Below are positions 23,750 through 36,649 of a stretch of 64,000 nt of DNA, one piece after another. The stretch's first letter is position 1. Every line of letters starts with the position of its first letter. The notes under the pieces are model-generated. The model did no database searches. It saw nothing but the letters and a program-made list of their open reading frames with translations, and had not been told where the DNA came from. The stretch comes from Adiantum capillus-veneris (Eukaryota > Streptophyta > Polypodiopsida > Polypodiales > Pteridaceae). The position numbers and the translations under genes are program-made. Location of the stretch: contig CM043968.1 in assembly GCA_014529385.2 (NCBI GenBank), positions 29,265,013-29,329,012 of the forward strand. Direction: 5' to 3'.

Positions 23750-26700
23750 GCCAATGGAAAGCTCCCAAGCTGAACATCCCACTACAGGAAAAGTTTTGTC
23801 GAATAACAGAAGAGTTTAATGTTGTCCATGGCCTCTTCATGGATGGTGTCGACCCCAAATTGGTGAAGTGGGAGTGTCTTTAGAGAGGTGAAGGATCACA
23901 ACAAATATCACTTCAAATGCAGTAGCATTCATAGCGACATGTATGGCCAAGTACTTCAGCTGCACTATAGGGTGTACAAGAAGGCCCCCACCAACATGGA
24001 AATTAATTCGGCTTTTGCAAAGGGTTTTGTGAAAAAATTCAGTCCAGTGGCAATTGCAAGTGGCTCAATCATGGAGTTCAACTGGGCTAAGTTTTCTGTC
24101 CAACATTTGTAGAACCTTCGAGAAAAAGGATACTATGATGCCCATGTTGAAAAGTGGAAGGTCCATAATACCCACCCCTCAAGTCAAAAAACAGAGGGCT
24201 CCATGGAAACAAAGGACGATTGCGTTGGCCAAGTAGCTCCGAATGTTTTTTTTCCTACCATGGCAACACCCCTCTCTATTAACAACTCTCACAAAGTGAC
24301 AACAAGCATGTCATATTTTGGGCTCTCTGATTTGCAACACATCATGAGTGCAAGTGACCATCTCAGAAATCGATTGAGGATGCTAAACAGCAGCTCAAGA
24401 ATGCGGGTCAGGAGCTTGAAGTTGCGAGGGTTCTGAAAGCAAGCCATGATATGGTCAGCCCTATAGTACTTGCTATGAGACAGAAGCTTCATGATGCTGA
24501 GAATGAATTGTGGTGTTTAGGCCTCACTGATAGTGTGGATGTAAGGAGAGAAATAGAGCTCAAGGTAAAGATCAATACACTAAAAGAGACATTGGATGGT
24601 TTGGGGTTTCCTCACAGTGAGGACACCCCCATTGCTGTTGATATTGACATAACCTCTCTTTGTATAAGTGCCGATGGTTTTTGTGATTGAACCTTATGTT
24701 TTGAATATGTGCACAACTATACTATATACTTACCATGCTTCTGTTTTGATTGGTTTGTAGATCAATGTGGAGGAGCAGGAAGCGAAAGTGCATGCCTGCG
24801 ATAGTCAATTGCAGCTACTCATGCAGATAAGTAGGATGATACAAGGCTCCTTCATCCCCACTGCCCTATGCAAGATAGCTATGGACACTTTTACAGAGTG
24901 TATGGGAGGGGTACACGATGGGACAACAAGCAACGAGTGTACTGGCTATGGTCTGCTACTATAAATACACAAAATGAGTGCAATGGTCAAAATTCCATGT
25001 GAGCATACCTATCACCTAATCTGCTTTGTTGCTACATGCTCCCTGGGAACCGAATGTAGAGCTTCCACTTGCCAGCAGAGGATACCAACTGAATGGTGTG
25101 GCAGGGTCACAGGGCAAGGACCTCCAATCACACAGAGTTCTAGTAAGATAATGTTAAGGAACAATTATCTAGCCTTGATTCCTACACTAGCCCTGTGTAT
25201 GCTAGTTAGCATAGAAGGTATGCTAGTTAGCTTAGTGGGTATGGTGGCTAGCATATTGTGTATGGTAGTTGGCAAACCTAGTTATGCTAGCTAGCATACT
25301 ATGAGATATAGCTAGCATACATTGTCATGGTGGTAAGCATACTGTGTATGCTAGTTAGCATAGCTAGTTATCCTAGCTAACATATTGTGCATACTAGTTG
25401 GCATTTTTTGTATGCTAGTTAGCATACTGTGTATGCTAATAAGCATACCTTCTATGCTAGTTAACAAACTATGCATGCTAACTAGCATAGAGAGTTTCCC
25501 AATTAGAAACAAAGTATGCTAATCAGCATATTGCTAATTAGTGCACAATGTGCTAACTAGCAAACAGAGTATGCTAATTAGCATACTTTTTAAGCTAGTT
25601 AGAACATTGTGTATGATGGCTAGCATGCAAGTATGCGAACTAGAAGAAAAGGTGAGGTATGATGGCTAGCATGCAAGTATGATAACTAGAAGAAAAGTAT
25701 GCTAACAGGTGTGATAACTAACATACAGGGTATGCTAATTAGCATACTTTTTATGCTAATTAGAACATTGTGTATGATGGCTAGCATGCAAGTATGATAA
25801 CTAGAAAGAAAATATGATAATTAGCATAAGCTAGCATTTGGTGCATGCTAACAAGCATTCAAATTTTAGTTAGCATACCTTCTTTGCTAGCTAGCATAAT
25901 GCGGTTACCATACCTCTATGCTAGTTAGCATACATTCTAAGCTAGCTAGCATAATATGTATGCTAGATAGCATACCTCTTTGCTAGTTATCATAATGTGT
26001 GTTTTAATTAGCATGCACAATATGCTAACCAGAAAAGATGGTATGCTAATTAGCAGAGACGTTATGTTAATTAGCATAACTTATCTTCTAGTTAGCATAC
26101 CATCTATGCTAGCATAGATTGTATGCTAATTAGCATACAAATGTGTATGCTAATTAACATATCATGTATGCTAATTAGCACACCATCAGTAATAAGCATA
26201 CCATTAGCATACACACAATTTTGCTAACTAACATTTTATGTATGCTAACTAGCACACATTCTTTGCTAGTTAGCATACACACTATATTCACACTTCCTTG
26301 TTAGCATATTTTGTATGCTAGTTAGCATATTGATCATGGTGGTTAGCACACTTTGTATACTAGTTAGCATAATTAGCATAGACAATATGAATGTCTATAG
26401 GATATAGATGCCTACCATACATGGAATGCTACTTGTCACACTATGCATACAAGCAATCATAATGATATCGATGAAAATTAACGGGTGAATGGAATACACA
26501 GGTATTAATGATGCAAGATGCGAACCTAACAAGACACCTGTCAATCAAAAAATAGAAGAGAAGCTCTGTAATGATGAATCTGAAGAGCTGGATAGACAGC
26601 ATGAAAGGGCAGATGTAATGCCACAGCATACGACAACGCACGAGGCTGCCACAGATGGTAAAGAGACAGATGATGATGAAGAAGATTTCGTCATGATTAC

Positions 26701-28360
26701 TCATCCCAAACCCAAGCCCCCTACAGATGATCAAACAAGCGTCCTCAGAGGAAACAATTAGGAGTGTGCAAGAGCAAGGTTTCAGGATTGCTTAATGCGC
26801 AAGAGACCAATGATGACAACCCCATACAGGGTTTTGTAAACAAAGTGAAATTAAAGAGAAAAGGTGGCGTGGAACAGATTCTGGAAGATCCTGGGGACAA
26901 GATATGTGCTGCCCCTCTGAGCACCCTGGATGACATAAACAAACATAGAAGAGGTGAAAAGAAAGCCATCCACTCACCTGCTTGCAAGAAATTATGCTGA
27001 ATCTATTTCCTGTTGTGTCCAAGTTATGTAGTGTTAGCAAGCTCCACACCCTATGGCATGTATCTCTTTGGATATTTATAATGGAGAAACACTTTTCAAT
27101 ATTATTTTACTATGCAATAGTTCAGTAGCTTTTGCTTATCCTTTATGATGTATTTATTTGATACCATTTCTGTGTCACAAGGCAAGAGAAACTGCAGTTA
27201 GTTGCCCTGCATGTTTGAATTATGCCATTGCATGCAAAAACATACGAAATTGGTGTATTGCCAAGGTGGGACAGCTACAAAAAGAAAAAGTGGAGATTGA
27301 GAAGTGCTTGTCTAGCTATCTTAAACGCTTAACAAAAATTGTTGAGTACTTCAATTACGTTCATCCCTCGGGGGAAGTTATTTTTGGTGAGTGGTATGCA
27401 CTGCCAGACCCAATATGCGTGCCAAAGCCGTTACCAGACAAGGGGCGCGCTTTGGTTCTTGATTTAAATGGTGTGCTTGTTCAAGTTGTAGAGCCAATGC
27501 ACAGTGACATTCCCCCTAAACATGCAGGGGAAATGATAAAGTACAATGTGCAAGGTAGGAGGTATGTATTTTGTCGCAGAGACAACCACAAATTTTTGGA
27601 TTGGTGCCTCTGATTTTTCCATGTGTATATATGGAGCACCAACATGGCATCAAAGTGAATGCAATATTAGAAACATTATTCAAAGAGCAACGGGCTAGGC
27701 TGAGAGGTGTTTTTTCACAGAATCATTGTAGTGACCAGCCTTAGCAGATATATAATAAGCTTGTATTCTTGAAGGATTTGAGATTGTTTTGGAAGAATTG
27801 CAACTTTGGGCCCCAAAAAAGTCTAATTATTGATGATAGTATGTACAAAGTGTGCCAGAACCCTGAAGGAAGTTGGCTTGTTACTCCTAAGATAGAGAAC
27901 AAGACCAACGAACAATGACAAAACTTTCTGATAGATACTTTGAGCAGCTGGCTGCTCCTATGGATGCAATCAGAGGATCGTTCAACATATACTACTGAAA
28001 ATGCATTTGATACTACACTAGATTTGTTTTCAAAAGAAGTGATCAGGAAGCTGGCATAAAAAATGCAAGAGCGCAATGAGGCTCAGCGTAAGGAAGCCTT
28101 GCGTAGGAGACAAAGGGAGGTTGATGAAGAAGCTGAAAGACATGAGAGAGAGAGAAGCTATAGAGGGATAAATTATAGAAGCAGTAACAAGAAGAAGAAG
28201 AAAGAGAGTTGGAAGAACCAAAAGCTCAGCAAGAAGAAGAAAGAGAGCAAGACCCAAAAGCTCAGCAAACAAAGAAGCAAACGAACATTGGGCAAAAGAG
28301 AGTGTACAAGCGCCCTAAACCATGATATTATCGAGAGTAGGAGGCTCTCTGCAGTTTTGT
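23750..28360 (+). pseudogene. Coiled-coil / RING-H2-like / FCP1-HAD protein, copy A (decayed)
   Basis: Homologous to 56129-60330. Order: an N-terminal domain (QWKAPKLNIPLQEKFC, HYRVYKKAPTNMEINSAF, 23750-24110), a coiled coil (AKQQLKNAGQELEVARVLKA, 24370-24680), a RING-like finger (C...PCEHTYHLICF...C...C, 24900-25090), an acidic/basic linker (26489-27000) and an FCP1/NIF HAD domain (27182-27910) with ALVLDLNGVLVQVV, HVYIWSTNM and SLIIDDSMYKVCQNPEG. A Lys/Glu-rich tail ends at 28360. The HAD nucleophile Asp is present; the second Asp of DxD is Asn. The second finger Cys is Tyr. Stops at 24110 and 24962, others in the HAD region, and several frameshifts show it is dead. The intron at 25150-26480 is filled with palindromic repeats. 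Its cellular role is unknown; the domains suggest protein modification. Confidence 0.7.
25190..26450. repeat. Palindromic repeat array A, in an intron of copy A
   Basis: Dozens of variants of the 18-bp perfect palindrome GTATGCTAATTAGCATAC and its relatives (GCTAGTTAGC, GCTAACTAGC, GCTAGCTAGC), separated by irregular 10-30 bp spacers. It starts just after the RING exon and ends before the linker exon. Confidence 0.95.
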
Positions 28361-28528
28361 AACATTATGAGGGAAATTTGTAAATTACCTTTCCAATGTT
28401 TGTAGCTATTCTGACATTCACTTTAGATAATAATGATCAAATTTTGTACTATTCTTTTTTGAAGACAATACTATGTGTACTGTTGGCATTCTTTTTTGTC
28501 TTGTAAACATTCTCGTTGGAAATCAACA

Positions 28529-30095
28529 AAGGTATGCTAATTAGCATAATGTTTATGCTAGTTAGCAGACTGTTTATGCTAACTAGCAAAAACAGTATGC
28601 TAATAAGCATACCATGTATGCTAATTAGCATACCCATAGTAGCTAATTAAAATACATTCTAATTAGCATACTGTGCATTTTTGTTTGTGCTAACTTCCAC
28701 TCATAGCATACCATATTATGCTAATTAGCATAGACAGTATACATGAAGCTGCCATGTTTTCTCCTTGAAACCAACAATGGTATGCTAATTAGCATACTGT
28801 CTATGCCAACTGGCATAAATAGTATGCTAATTAGCACACATGGTATGCTAGTTAGCATTCCTTCAATTAGCATACTGTGGATTTTTGTTTTTGCTAACTT
28901 CCACTCAGAGCATAGTATGCTAATTAGCATACACAGTATATAGAAAGCTGCCATCCCTTCTTGAAACCAGCATACAATATGCTAATTAGTATACATGGTA
29001 TGCTTATTAGCATACACAGTATACAGAGAGATGTTATCTCTTCTCCTTAAAAACAAAAAAGGTATGCTAATTAGCATACCTTCAATTGGCATAATGTACA
29101 TTTTTGTTTGTCCTAACTTCCACTCAGTATAGTATGCTAATTAGCATACACAATATACAAAAAGCTGCCATCCTTTCTCCTTGAAACCAGCAAAACTATG
29201 CTAATTAGCATACTATTTATGCTAGTTAACTATGCTAATTAGCATACCCACAGAATGCCAACTGGAATAAACAGTATGCTAATTAGCATACACAAGATGC
29301 AGAGACCTGTCATCTCTTTTCCTTGAAACCAACAAAGATATGCTTATTATCATATTGTTTATGCCAACTGCCATAAATAGTATGCTAATTAGCATACATA
29401 GTGTGTGCTAATTAGCATACTGTGCATTTTTGTTTGTGCTAACTTTCACTCACATCATAGTATGCTAATTAGAACACACAATATACAGAAAGCTGTCATC
29501 TCTTCTCCTTAAAACAAGCAAAGGTATGCTAATTAGCATACTGTTTATGCCAACTGGCATAAACAATATGCTAATTAGAATACACAGTGAACTAAAAACT
29601 GCCATCTCTTCTCTTCTCCTTGAAACCAGCAAAGGTATGCTAATTAGCATACACAATATATAGAAAGCTGCCATCTCTTCTCCCCTAAACCAGCAAGGGT
29701 ATGCTAATTAGCATAATGTCTATGCCAGTTGACATAAACAATATGCTAATTAGCATTCCAGTCATAGCATAGTATACTAATCAACATACACAGTATACAG
29801 AAAGCTGCCATCTCTTCTCCTTGAAAACCAACAAAGTTATGCTAATTAGCATACTGTTTATGCTAACTAGCATATATAAGTTTATGCTAATCAACATAAA
29901 TAGTATGCTAATTAGCATTAGCATACACAGTATAGAGAAAGCTACCATCTCTTCTTCTTGAAAACCAATAAAGGTATGCTAATTAGCACATTGTTTATGC
30001 TAACTAGCATAAACAATATGCTAATTATCATACCATTTATGCTAACTAGCATTACCACAGAACACAATTAGCATACCTTCTTATTATCATATTGT
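28529..30095. repeat. Palindromic repeat array B, between convergent genes
   Basis: The same GTATGCTAATTAGCATAC palindromes, here mostly the AATT form. They lie inside a higher-order unit carrying a conserved module AAGCTGCCATCTCTTCTCC followed by TTGAAACCAGCAAAG, about ten times, spaced roughly 70-210 bp. It lies downstream of copy A and of the opposite-strand transposase-like gene. Confidence 0.95.
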
Positions 30096-30589
30096 GCAAG
30101 CCACTGCCCTTCTTTTGTACACATCTTTCCAATACCTGATGCCTTTCTTATAAGCTGGGTGTGCCTTCTTTTACAGTTTCCATTTATATTTGTGGGCTCC
30201 CTGCCCAAACCATATGGAGTCTTGCTGTAAAAAGCATAAATTGTAAGACACCAAAGGAGGCGGACTTTGGGCTTGTTTGATCACCTCTCTAGAGTTTTGC
30301 ATTTTCTTGATGAGCTTAGATCCTCTAGGTTTAATGAGACAGGTTGTACAAATGATCTCTCTTAAACTTAGACCCCTCTGTGGTGATAGACACCAAAGCC
30401 ATGTATACACAAAGCACACAAGAGACAGAAGATACCCAAGTTTTTTATAAAACTGCATTATCTTTGAGCAACAAGTATATTGAAGATGCAATGATTACAA
30501 CTTAAAAGTTGAAGGGAATGCCATCATAGATTGCTACATAGCTTTTTGGGTTGATTGTGTAAACCTACCATCTCCTTGGGATGTGCTCC

Positions 30590-33500
30590 ATGGGTATTTT
30601 GATACATCGTACCAGATGTGAAAGTACGTGGATGATGGACTCCTTGTGGTCTAGCTTGAAGGTGTATGCATCCAATTGCTCTTAATACAGACCTTGCACA
30701 ACATATGAGCCTCTATCAATTGCATTGCCCCACTCATTGAAGTACCCATTCTCCACCTTCTCCTTTGCTGCAACACACTTGACCAGGTAGAAATCCACAT
30801 CCTCAACGTTGGTCGAAGCATCTGGATTTACAACAAATGTGTCGCCAGCACATAGAGCGCTACTCAACACATCATGATGACCTTCGTACATGAAGCCATC
30901 GTAGGCGATTGCTTCATTTGTTGGCTCGGAATTTGACACAGCCTCATCAGGTAATGGTAGTAGAGTATGATAATCCCAAGGCTGCATGTGAGCTTTATTG
31001 ACGCAGCGATTCCATCTTCCGTGCATGCATGCATCACAGAAGCATGCCAAGGCTCTTGTTGCAAGGCTAGCTGGATCCCTAGGCTTGTGACCATGAAAAG
31101 CATGTAGAGAGCGATTTTTTGCCACAGTGGAACAATTCCACTTCACCTCCCTGTTCACTTTCCCCTCTTTAACCTCCCAGAACACACGAGCACATTCCCT
31201 TTCTTTTGAAGGATAGTGTGAAGGTGCTCCTTGTGACAGGTTGGCTTGGCAATAAGAAACCACATCAGTTGCACACCACAAAATAGATCCATTAGGTTTT
31301 AGTTGTCATGGGTCAAGGTTCTTTTCACAACTGCTTTTGCACCATCATGCTCTCCCTTGTCGTGGCCTAATCCAAAGAAGAACCAGCTCATCCCCATCTC
31401 TGTGAGTTCACCATACCTTGCAACAAAGTAAAAAGGCTTGGCTCCCTTGAACTGCAAGGCCGCACCATCAGACCACACCCAATGTTTCTTAGGAGTGACA
31501 CCCTCTTGTTGTAATTAGTCATGATGTAGCATGAAGCAGTGTTGCACAAAGAACATGTCATGCAGCTTGTCATCTAATATGAAGAGGTGGATGGTTTTGA
31601 CTACGTCCCTTGCCCTGCGGTATTACATTATGTGTACAAAAATGGTTACTTGACTAGAGTGCCAATGAATTGACTGAATCTCATTTTTTTCCTTGAAGGC
31701 ATAATCTTGTACAAAATCAACAGCTGACACGACGACATCGTCCGGAAACCGAAGAAGGAAATCATTGAATTGTTGTCCTTGACATCGAGCCACATAGTTA
31801 TGAGTGATAAAGAGCTCCAACTTGGTCTTCAAGAGTTGAAAAAACTCCCAGCACTGCATTTCTTTGTGTAAAAGATATTTTCTTTTGTTACTATTTCCCT
31901 GCTTGTCTTGAGCTTGTACATATGCAAATACTTTCACATTAATACTATTACCTGGCTTTGTTGTCTCCAAGCAGCATAATTCCAACCTATTCACTCCACA
32001 TGTCAAACACTCTCCCATCAGGTATTCCCTTCTATGGAAAACTGCATCTACGGGCTTTGGACAGAGAACAGACTCCCACATACGCGTGACACCTTGAATG
32101 TGTGATGTGAAGCCAAGCAACCCTTGCTAATGTTCTCACCTGGGGCACAGATATTGCATATACAGTCACAACCTGCTCTATGCAGCCCAAAAGCACGAGA
32201 GCGCATGTGGTTCAGTGTGTCCTTCAAAAAGGACATTTGCACATGGTATTTGCAACAACATGTGTATCTATCGTTCAATTGCCCACAAAAGAATGGCTTC
32301 AACTTCTCAAACATTCTCATGCCAATCTTGCAATTCGGATGTTTTTCCTTGAATCTATGAAAGAACTCAACCTACAACATACAAATGATGATCAATATTT
32401 AGATTGCTAACTAGGACATCTAGCATTTTCATGAAAACAAATCATAGTGTTAAATAGCACAATCAACATCCTAATGTGCATGCAACAGCGTATGTTAACT
32501 AGCATAAAGAGTGTTAATTAGCATATATATTGTGCTTACCAAGTAACTCTGTATGCTAGGTAGATCACAAGGCATGCTAACTAGCATACTCCATATGCTA
32601 ACTTGCATACTCATTAGGACACCCATCATGCTATTGAGCATACTAGGTGTTAACTAGCAGAAATTATGTTAATTAGCATAAATCTTGTGCTGACTAGCTA
32701 ACTTTGTATGCTAGGTAGAACACAAGGCATGATAACTAGCATACTCCATATGCTAACCAACATACTCCATATGCTAACTAGCATACCCAGCCTAGCTGCT
32801 AGTTCTAACTAGCATAACCCTTGTCTAAAATAGCATACCCATCATGCTAGTGAGCATACTAGGTGTTTACTAGCATAAGTGGTGTTAACTTGCATACCTT
32901 TTGTGTTGAACAACTGACTTTTTATGCTATTTAGAACTCAAGGCCTGCTAACTACCATACTCCATATGCTACCTAGCAAACTCCATATGCTAACTAGCAT
33001 AATCACTTTTTGTTAGACAACATACTTATCATGCAATTGAGCATACTAGGTATGTAACTAGCATACTAGGTATGTTAACTAGCATTTAGGTATGTTAATT
33101 AGCATACATATTGTGTTAACCAACTAGATCTGTATGCTATTTAGAACCCAAGGCATGCTAACTAGCATACTCCATATGCTAACTAGCACAGTCCATATGC
33201 TAACTAGCAAAAGTCTACAGATCAGTATGCTATTGATCAGCATATACAACTTACTATGCACTAGAGATGCAATGCATAAGTTATGGTACAAGTATTTGAT
33301 TGGTCACCTGAGCGTCATCTAGGAGGTGCACAAGGTCTTCTATGTAGCTTTTCCTCCCCATCCTCTTTCGACAAACATCCTTCTTGTTCGGTGAAACGTG
33401 AGTCTCCACTTTCCAAAATGTGTAGACCAATTCCTTAATTTCATCTGTGATAGGGCTATGAAGGTGTTGCTTGTGGCATGCAACCAATGAAAACAATTGA

Positions 33501-33993
33501 CCATCAACATCAAGCTTCGCCTGTCATGATCTCCCCTTGTGCAAGGTGCCACGATTGACATTTAGGACCCTGGAAATTTTTGCAATAGGCATGTTTTCCT
33601 TTGAATTCAACATCATCTGCAATGATGCATTCTTCAAAAACAACTCCTCATTGGAACCTGGCTGCTTGACGGTAGCCAGTGTGCTTCGGACATTGAAGAC
33701 AATTGCGATCTGTATAGCAGCCTCCTCCTCGAAAGACTCATCATGGATCACCCGAACATGCGGATGTTGAGCACCATGATTCCAGATTTTCCACTTTGCT
33801 TCTGTACTAAAACCTTCAGTCCTACTCTTGAAAGCTCTCACAATCTCGGAGGAGATTTTCTTTGTCTCCTCATCGTTGAGGCATGATGTTGTCGCTCAAA
33901 TTTCATTTGTTTCTGCTCCCGTTGTTTCCTCTTTCTTACTCTCTCATATTCCTTGATTACAGAAAGAGCTGGATCTTGGGAGTTGTAATTCAT
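30590..33993 (-). pseudogene. DDE-transposase-like protein with an array-filled intron (decayed)
   Basis: Reads from an ATG at 33993 (MNYNSQDPALSVIKEYERVR). The first exon includes HVSPNKKDVCRKRMGRKSYI and ends HLLDDAQ at a GTGACC donor near 33310. It joins VEFFHRFKEKHPNCKIGMRM after an acceptor near 32367. Then come Cys-rich CCCKYHV and CDCICNICAPG, the block WVWSDGAALQFKGAKPFYF, HDKGEHDGAKAVVKRTLTH, and a Cys-rich end (ACFCDACMHGRWNRC). The Asp-containing SDGA block followed by an H-x-K-G block resembles a family of transposon-associated proteins widespread in plants and invertebrates. I recognise the family but cannot name its superfamily. A TGA at 33524, frameshifts near 32110 and 31290 and further stops make it a pseudogene. 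Confidence 0.65.
32487..33245. repeat. Palindromic repeat array C, in the intron of the transposase-like gene
   Basis: Variants of TATGCTAACTAGCATAC at close spacing. It lies wholly within the intron defined by the donor near 33310 and acceptor near 32367 on the minus strand. Confidence 0.93.
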
Positions 33994-34353
33994 TGCCTGT
34001 AGTGGCTCTCCTCTGCTTTTTCCTGAGAACTGTAGGTGTGCATAATATGTTGCTTACTTAAAATCACTTAAATGTATAGCTATCAACATTTGATGCTGTA
34101 ATACACACATACTATGAACAAATTCACTCATAAAACTATAGAAGTGACCAACAAAACCAATGACTTCATTTGGAGTGGGTGGGCTACACATAAGATTTGC
34201 TTACCATCACATCATAGTACAACTCCATTTCCAACATTGGAGCTAGTGGAAACAATGTTGGCTATTGGTTCTCCATATATGTAGGTCTCTGTCAGAACGA
34301 GAGAAAGAGCTCAGCTTTGACACCTCATCTCTGAGGCAGGATGCCTGGCACAA

Positions 34354-34355
34354 TG

Positions 34356-34436
<81 letters not shown>

Positions 34437-34456
34437 AGGGGGAGAGAGAGAGAGAG
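34354..34456. repeat. GA microsatellite
   Basis: About 40 or more GA units with one interruption near 34435. Confidence 0.97.
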
Positions 34457-34464
34457 TTAAAGTC

Positions 34465-36600
34465 ATTTAGGCCCCTTGCCAAGACTTCATAAGTTGGTGG
34501 ATACTAGGAACATAGCTCAAAAGGGAAAAGTGGACACTTGCAACTCCAAGATAATCTGCAAGACACATCAACTGATGAGGGTGCCCAAAATTGAGTAGAA
34601 TAGGGAGGGAGGCTGATTTGACTTCATCAAGTGACTACTTTGTTTGTGAGTAGTTGATGCAGGTAATCACAGCTTTAATCAAAAGCTTGCCTTCTCCTAT
34701 GTCTTATGTAGCACAATGATTCCGATCTCGTGCACCTCTCTCTCCTTATGAATACGAAATCATGATGTTCAACTCAAGGGCTATTCATCTATATGTATAG
34801 TTCTGTGGGTTTATGGGAAATTGCTGAAACAAGAACCTCTTGTACATGTACTAGATTAGCTACTAACTGCTAATCCAAAGCAGGTACAGGTTGATTTGGA
34901 GAGATTTCTCACAATAAATCTCATCCAAATCAAAGGGCAAGTAGTCCTACAAGTGCGGGAACTTGAGGGCTTGCTACGGATGCGATCACCACAAAAAACA
35001 GAGCCCAAAACAGAGAATTATAGCATGTTGTAATTTTTTGCAGGTTTAGGGTTTTGACCCTTTTTATGCCTAAAAGTCCTAGGAGCTTTGAGGAAGCTAG
35101 GGTATTGCTGAATATGTGTTCTGGAGCATTTTAGAGGTGGAAAATAGGGAATTCAGCTTGCTATATTTTCTTGCTAGGTTTGAAAAAATTCTCTAATTTG
35201 CATGGAAAGTCATCTAGCACATGGGGATTTTGTCTGTGAAGTCTTCTACAATCGTTATGCTGCCAAAATTGGGCTAGACTAGGCAATTTTCAGCCCAATA
35301 GAAGTGAGACAACTCGTAAAAGTTTACAAATTTTCTCCAGGTTTAATTGTAATAAAGAAATAACAAAAAGGGTGCCAACCTTTGCGGCCAACACAGTGTC
35401 ATTGTCTACCTAGGAGCACTCTAGCTTCCAGGTTGTGAATTGTTTTAAAGTGATAAACTATAGTCACTAGTTTATTCGTGAAGTTCCTTTGTGCCATAAA
35501 GTACAGGTAAAGTTAAATAGTGTAAAGATTGGATAAAATCGAAAGTCTACTACCATTTAGTGATTCTACGTGCCAATTTCAACTCCATTAAGTCATTTGT
35601 TCTCATGCTCGATAGTCTTTCTTGTGGATACATGAGATTATTGTGAAAAACACTACCTTTATTTGTTGGTTTTATTCCCTTGACTTTTATTTGATTTTTG
35701 GGACCCTGTTTTTGAAATCACAAATGCTCGGACATTGCATGGGTAGTGTGAAACAACCGTTGGCCAATAGTTTCACCCGTAGGAGTCAAGGCCAGATAGC
35801 CACGATATGTTTGGGCCAATCAACAGTTAAATTTACCTTGTAGAGAAGTGGCTAGGCTCAGTTAGAGTCTCTTAGGCCTTGCTGCAAGACTTCATAAGTT
35901 GGAGGGGTTTAGAAATCAAACCAAAAGAGGTAAACTGGCAGATGGTGAAGCACTAAAAGCACAGGGCCAGCTTGTGGGGGTGCAAATCGATGGGGGCTGA
36001 TTTGAGGCTTGATTGTGTGCACTACAATGTGTGTGTGAGTAGTGGATGTAGGTTCACAACTTTAATGGAAAGCTTGCCTTCTCCTCTTTCTTATGTAGCA
36101 CGATGATTCCACTCTCGTGCACCTCTCTCCCCTTTTGAATACATATTTGCGATGCCCAACTCAAGGGCTATTTATATGTTATGTGCAATTGTTGGGATTC
36201 TATGCTTGATTGCCAAGACAACAACCTCTTGCATAGGTACCAAATCAGCTAATAACTTATTTAAAGCTAGCACACGTGCTAACAAGACAATTTAGAGAGA
36301 TTTCTTTTGCGAGAAATCACGTCCAAATTATGGGGCAAGTAACCCTACAACTGCATGAGCTTGAGGTCTACCCACATAAGCGACCGGCTCGCGAGTCAGA
36401 GCATATTGTAGTAAATTAATGAGATACTAAAAGGGGGGCCAATTTTTGGGGCCAATAGGGTGTCATTGTCTACTTGGAAGCACTGTAGCTATTAAGTTGT
36501 GGGTTGTTTTGAAGTGGTAAATTCCAATTGGAGGTTCATTCTTAAGTTACTTTGTGTCATAGAGTGCTGGGAAAGTTAGACAATTTTTTTTGTAAGTGAA
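34465..36600. repeat. Direct repeat pair ~1.4 kb apart
   Basis: 34465-35560 and 35862-36600 are diverged direct copies (shared CAAGACTTCATAAGTTGG, AAGCTTGCCTTCTCCT, CTTATGTAGCAC, AACTCAAGGGCTATT, GTGTCATTGTCTAC). The first has about 315 extra bases (about 35030-35345). They may be old LTRs, possibly of the gypsy remnant to the right, but no ends or target duplications are clear. Confidence 0.65.
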
Positions 36601-36649
36601 AGCTAAAGTTTAATGCCTTGTAGTAAGGCTATCGGCCAATTTCAATTTG

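Noticed and set aside
25190-33245. CRISPR-like arrays of short palindromic repeats
   Set aside because: Spacers are irregular in length and often degenerate copies of the repeat, the context is eukaryotic with introns, and no cas genes exist.
23750-33993. A defined large transposon with mapped ends
   Set aside because: I found no convincing terminal inverted repeats or target duplications for the whole block, so it is kept as a hypothesis only.
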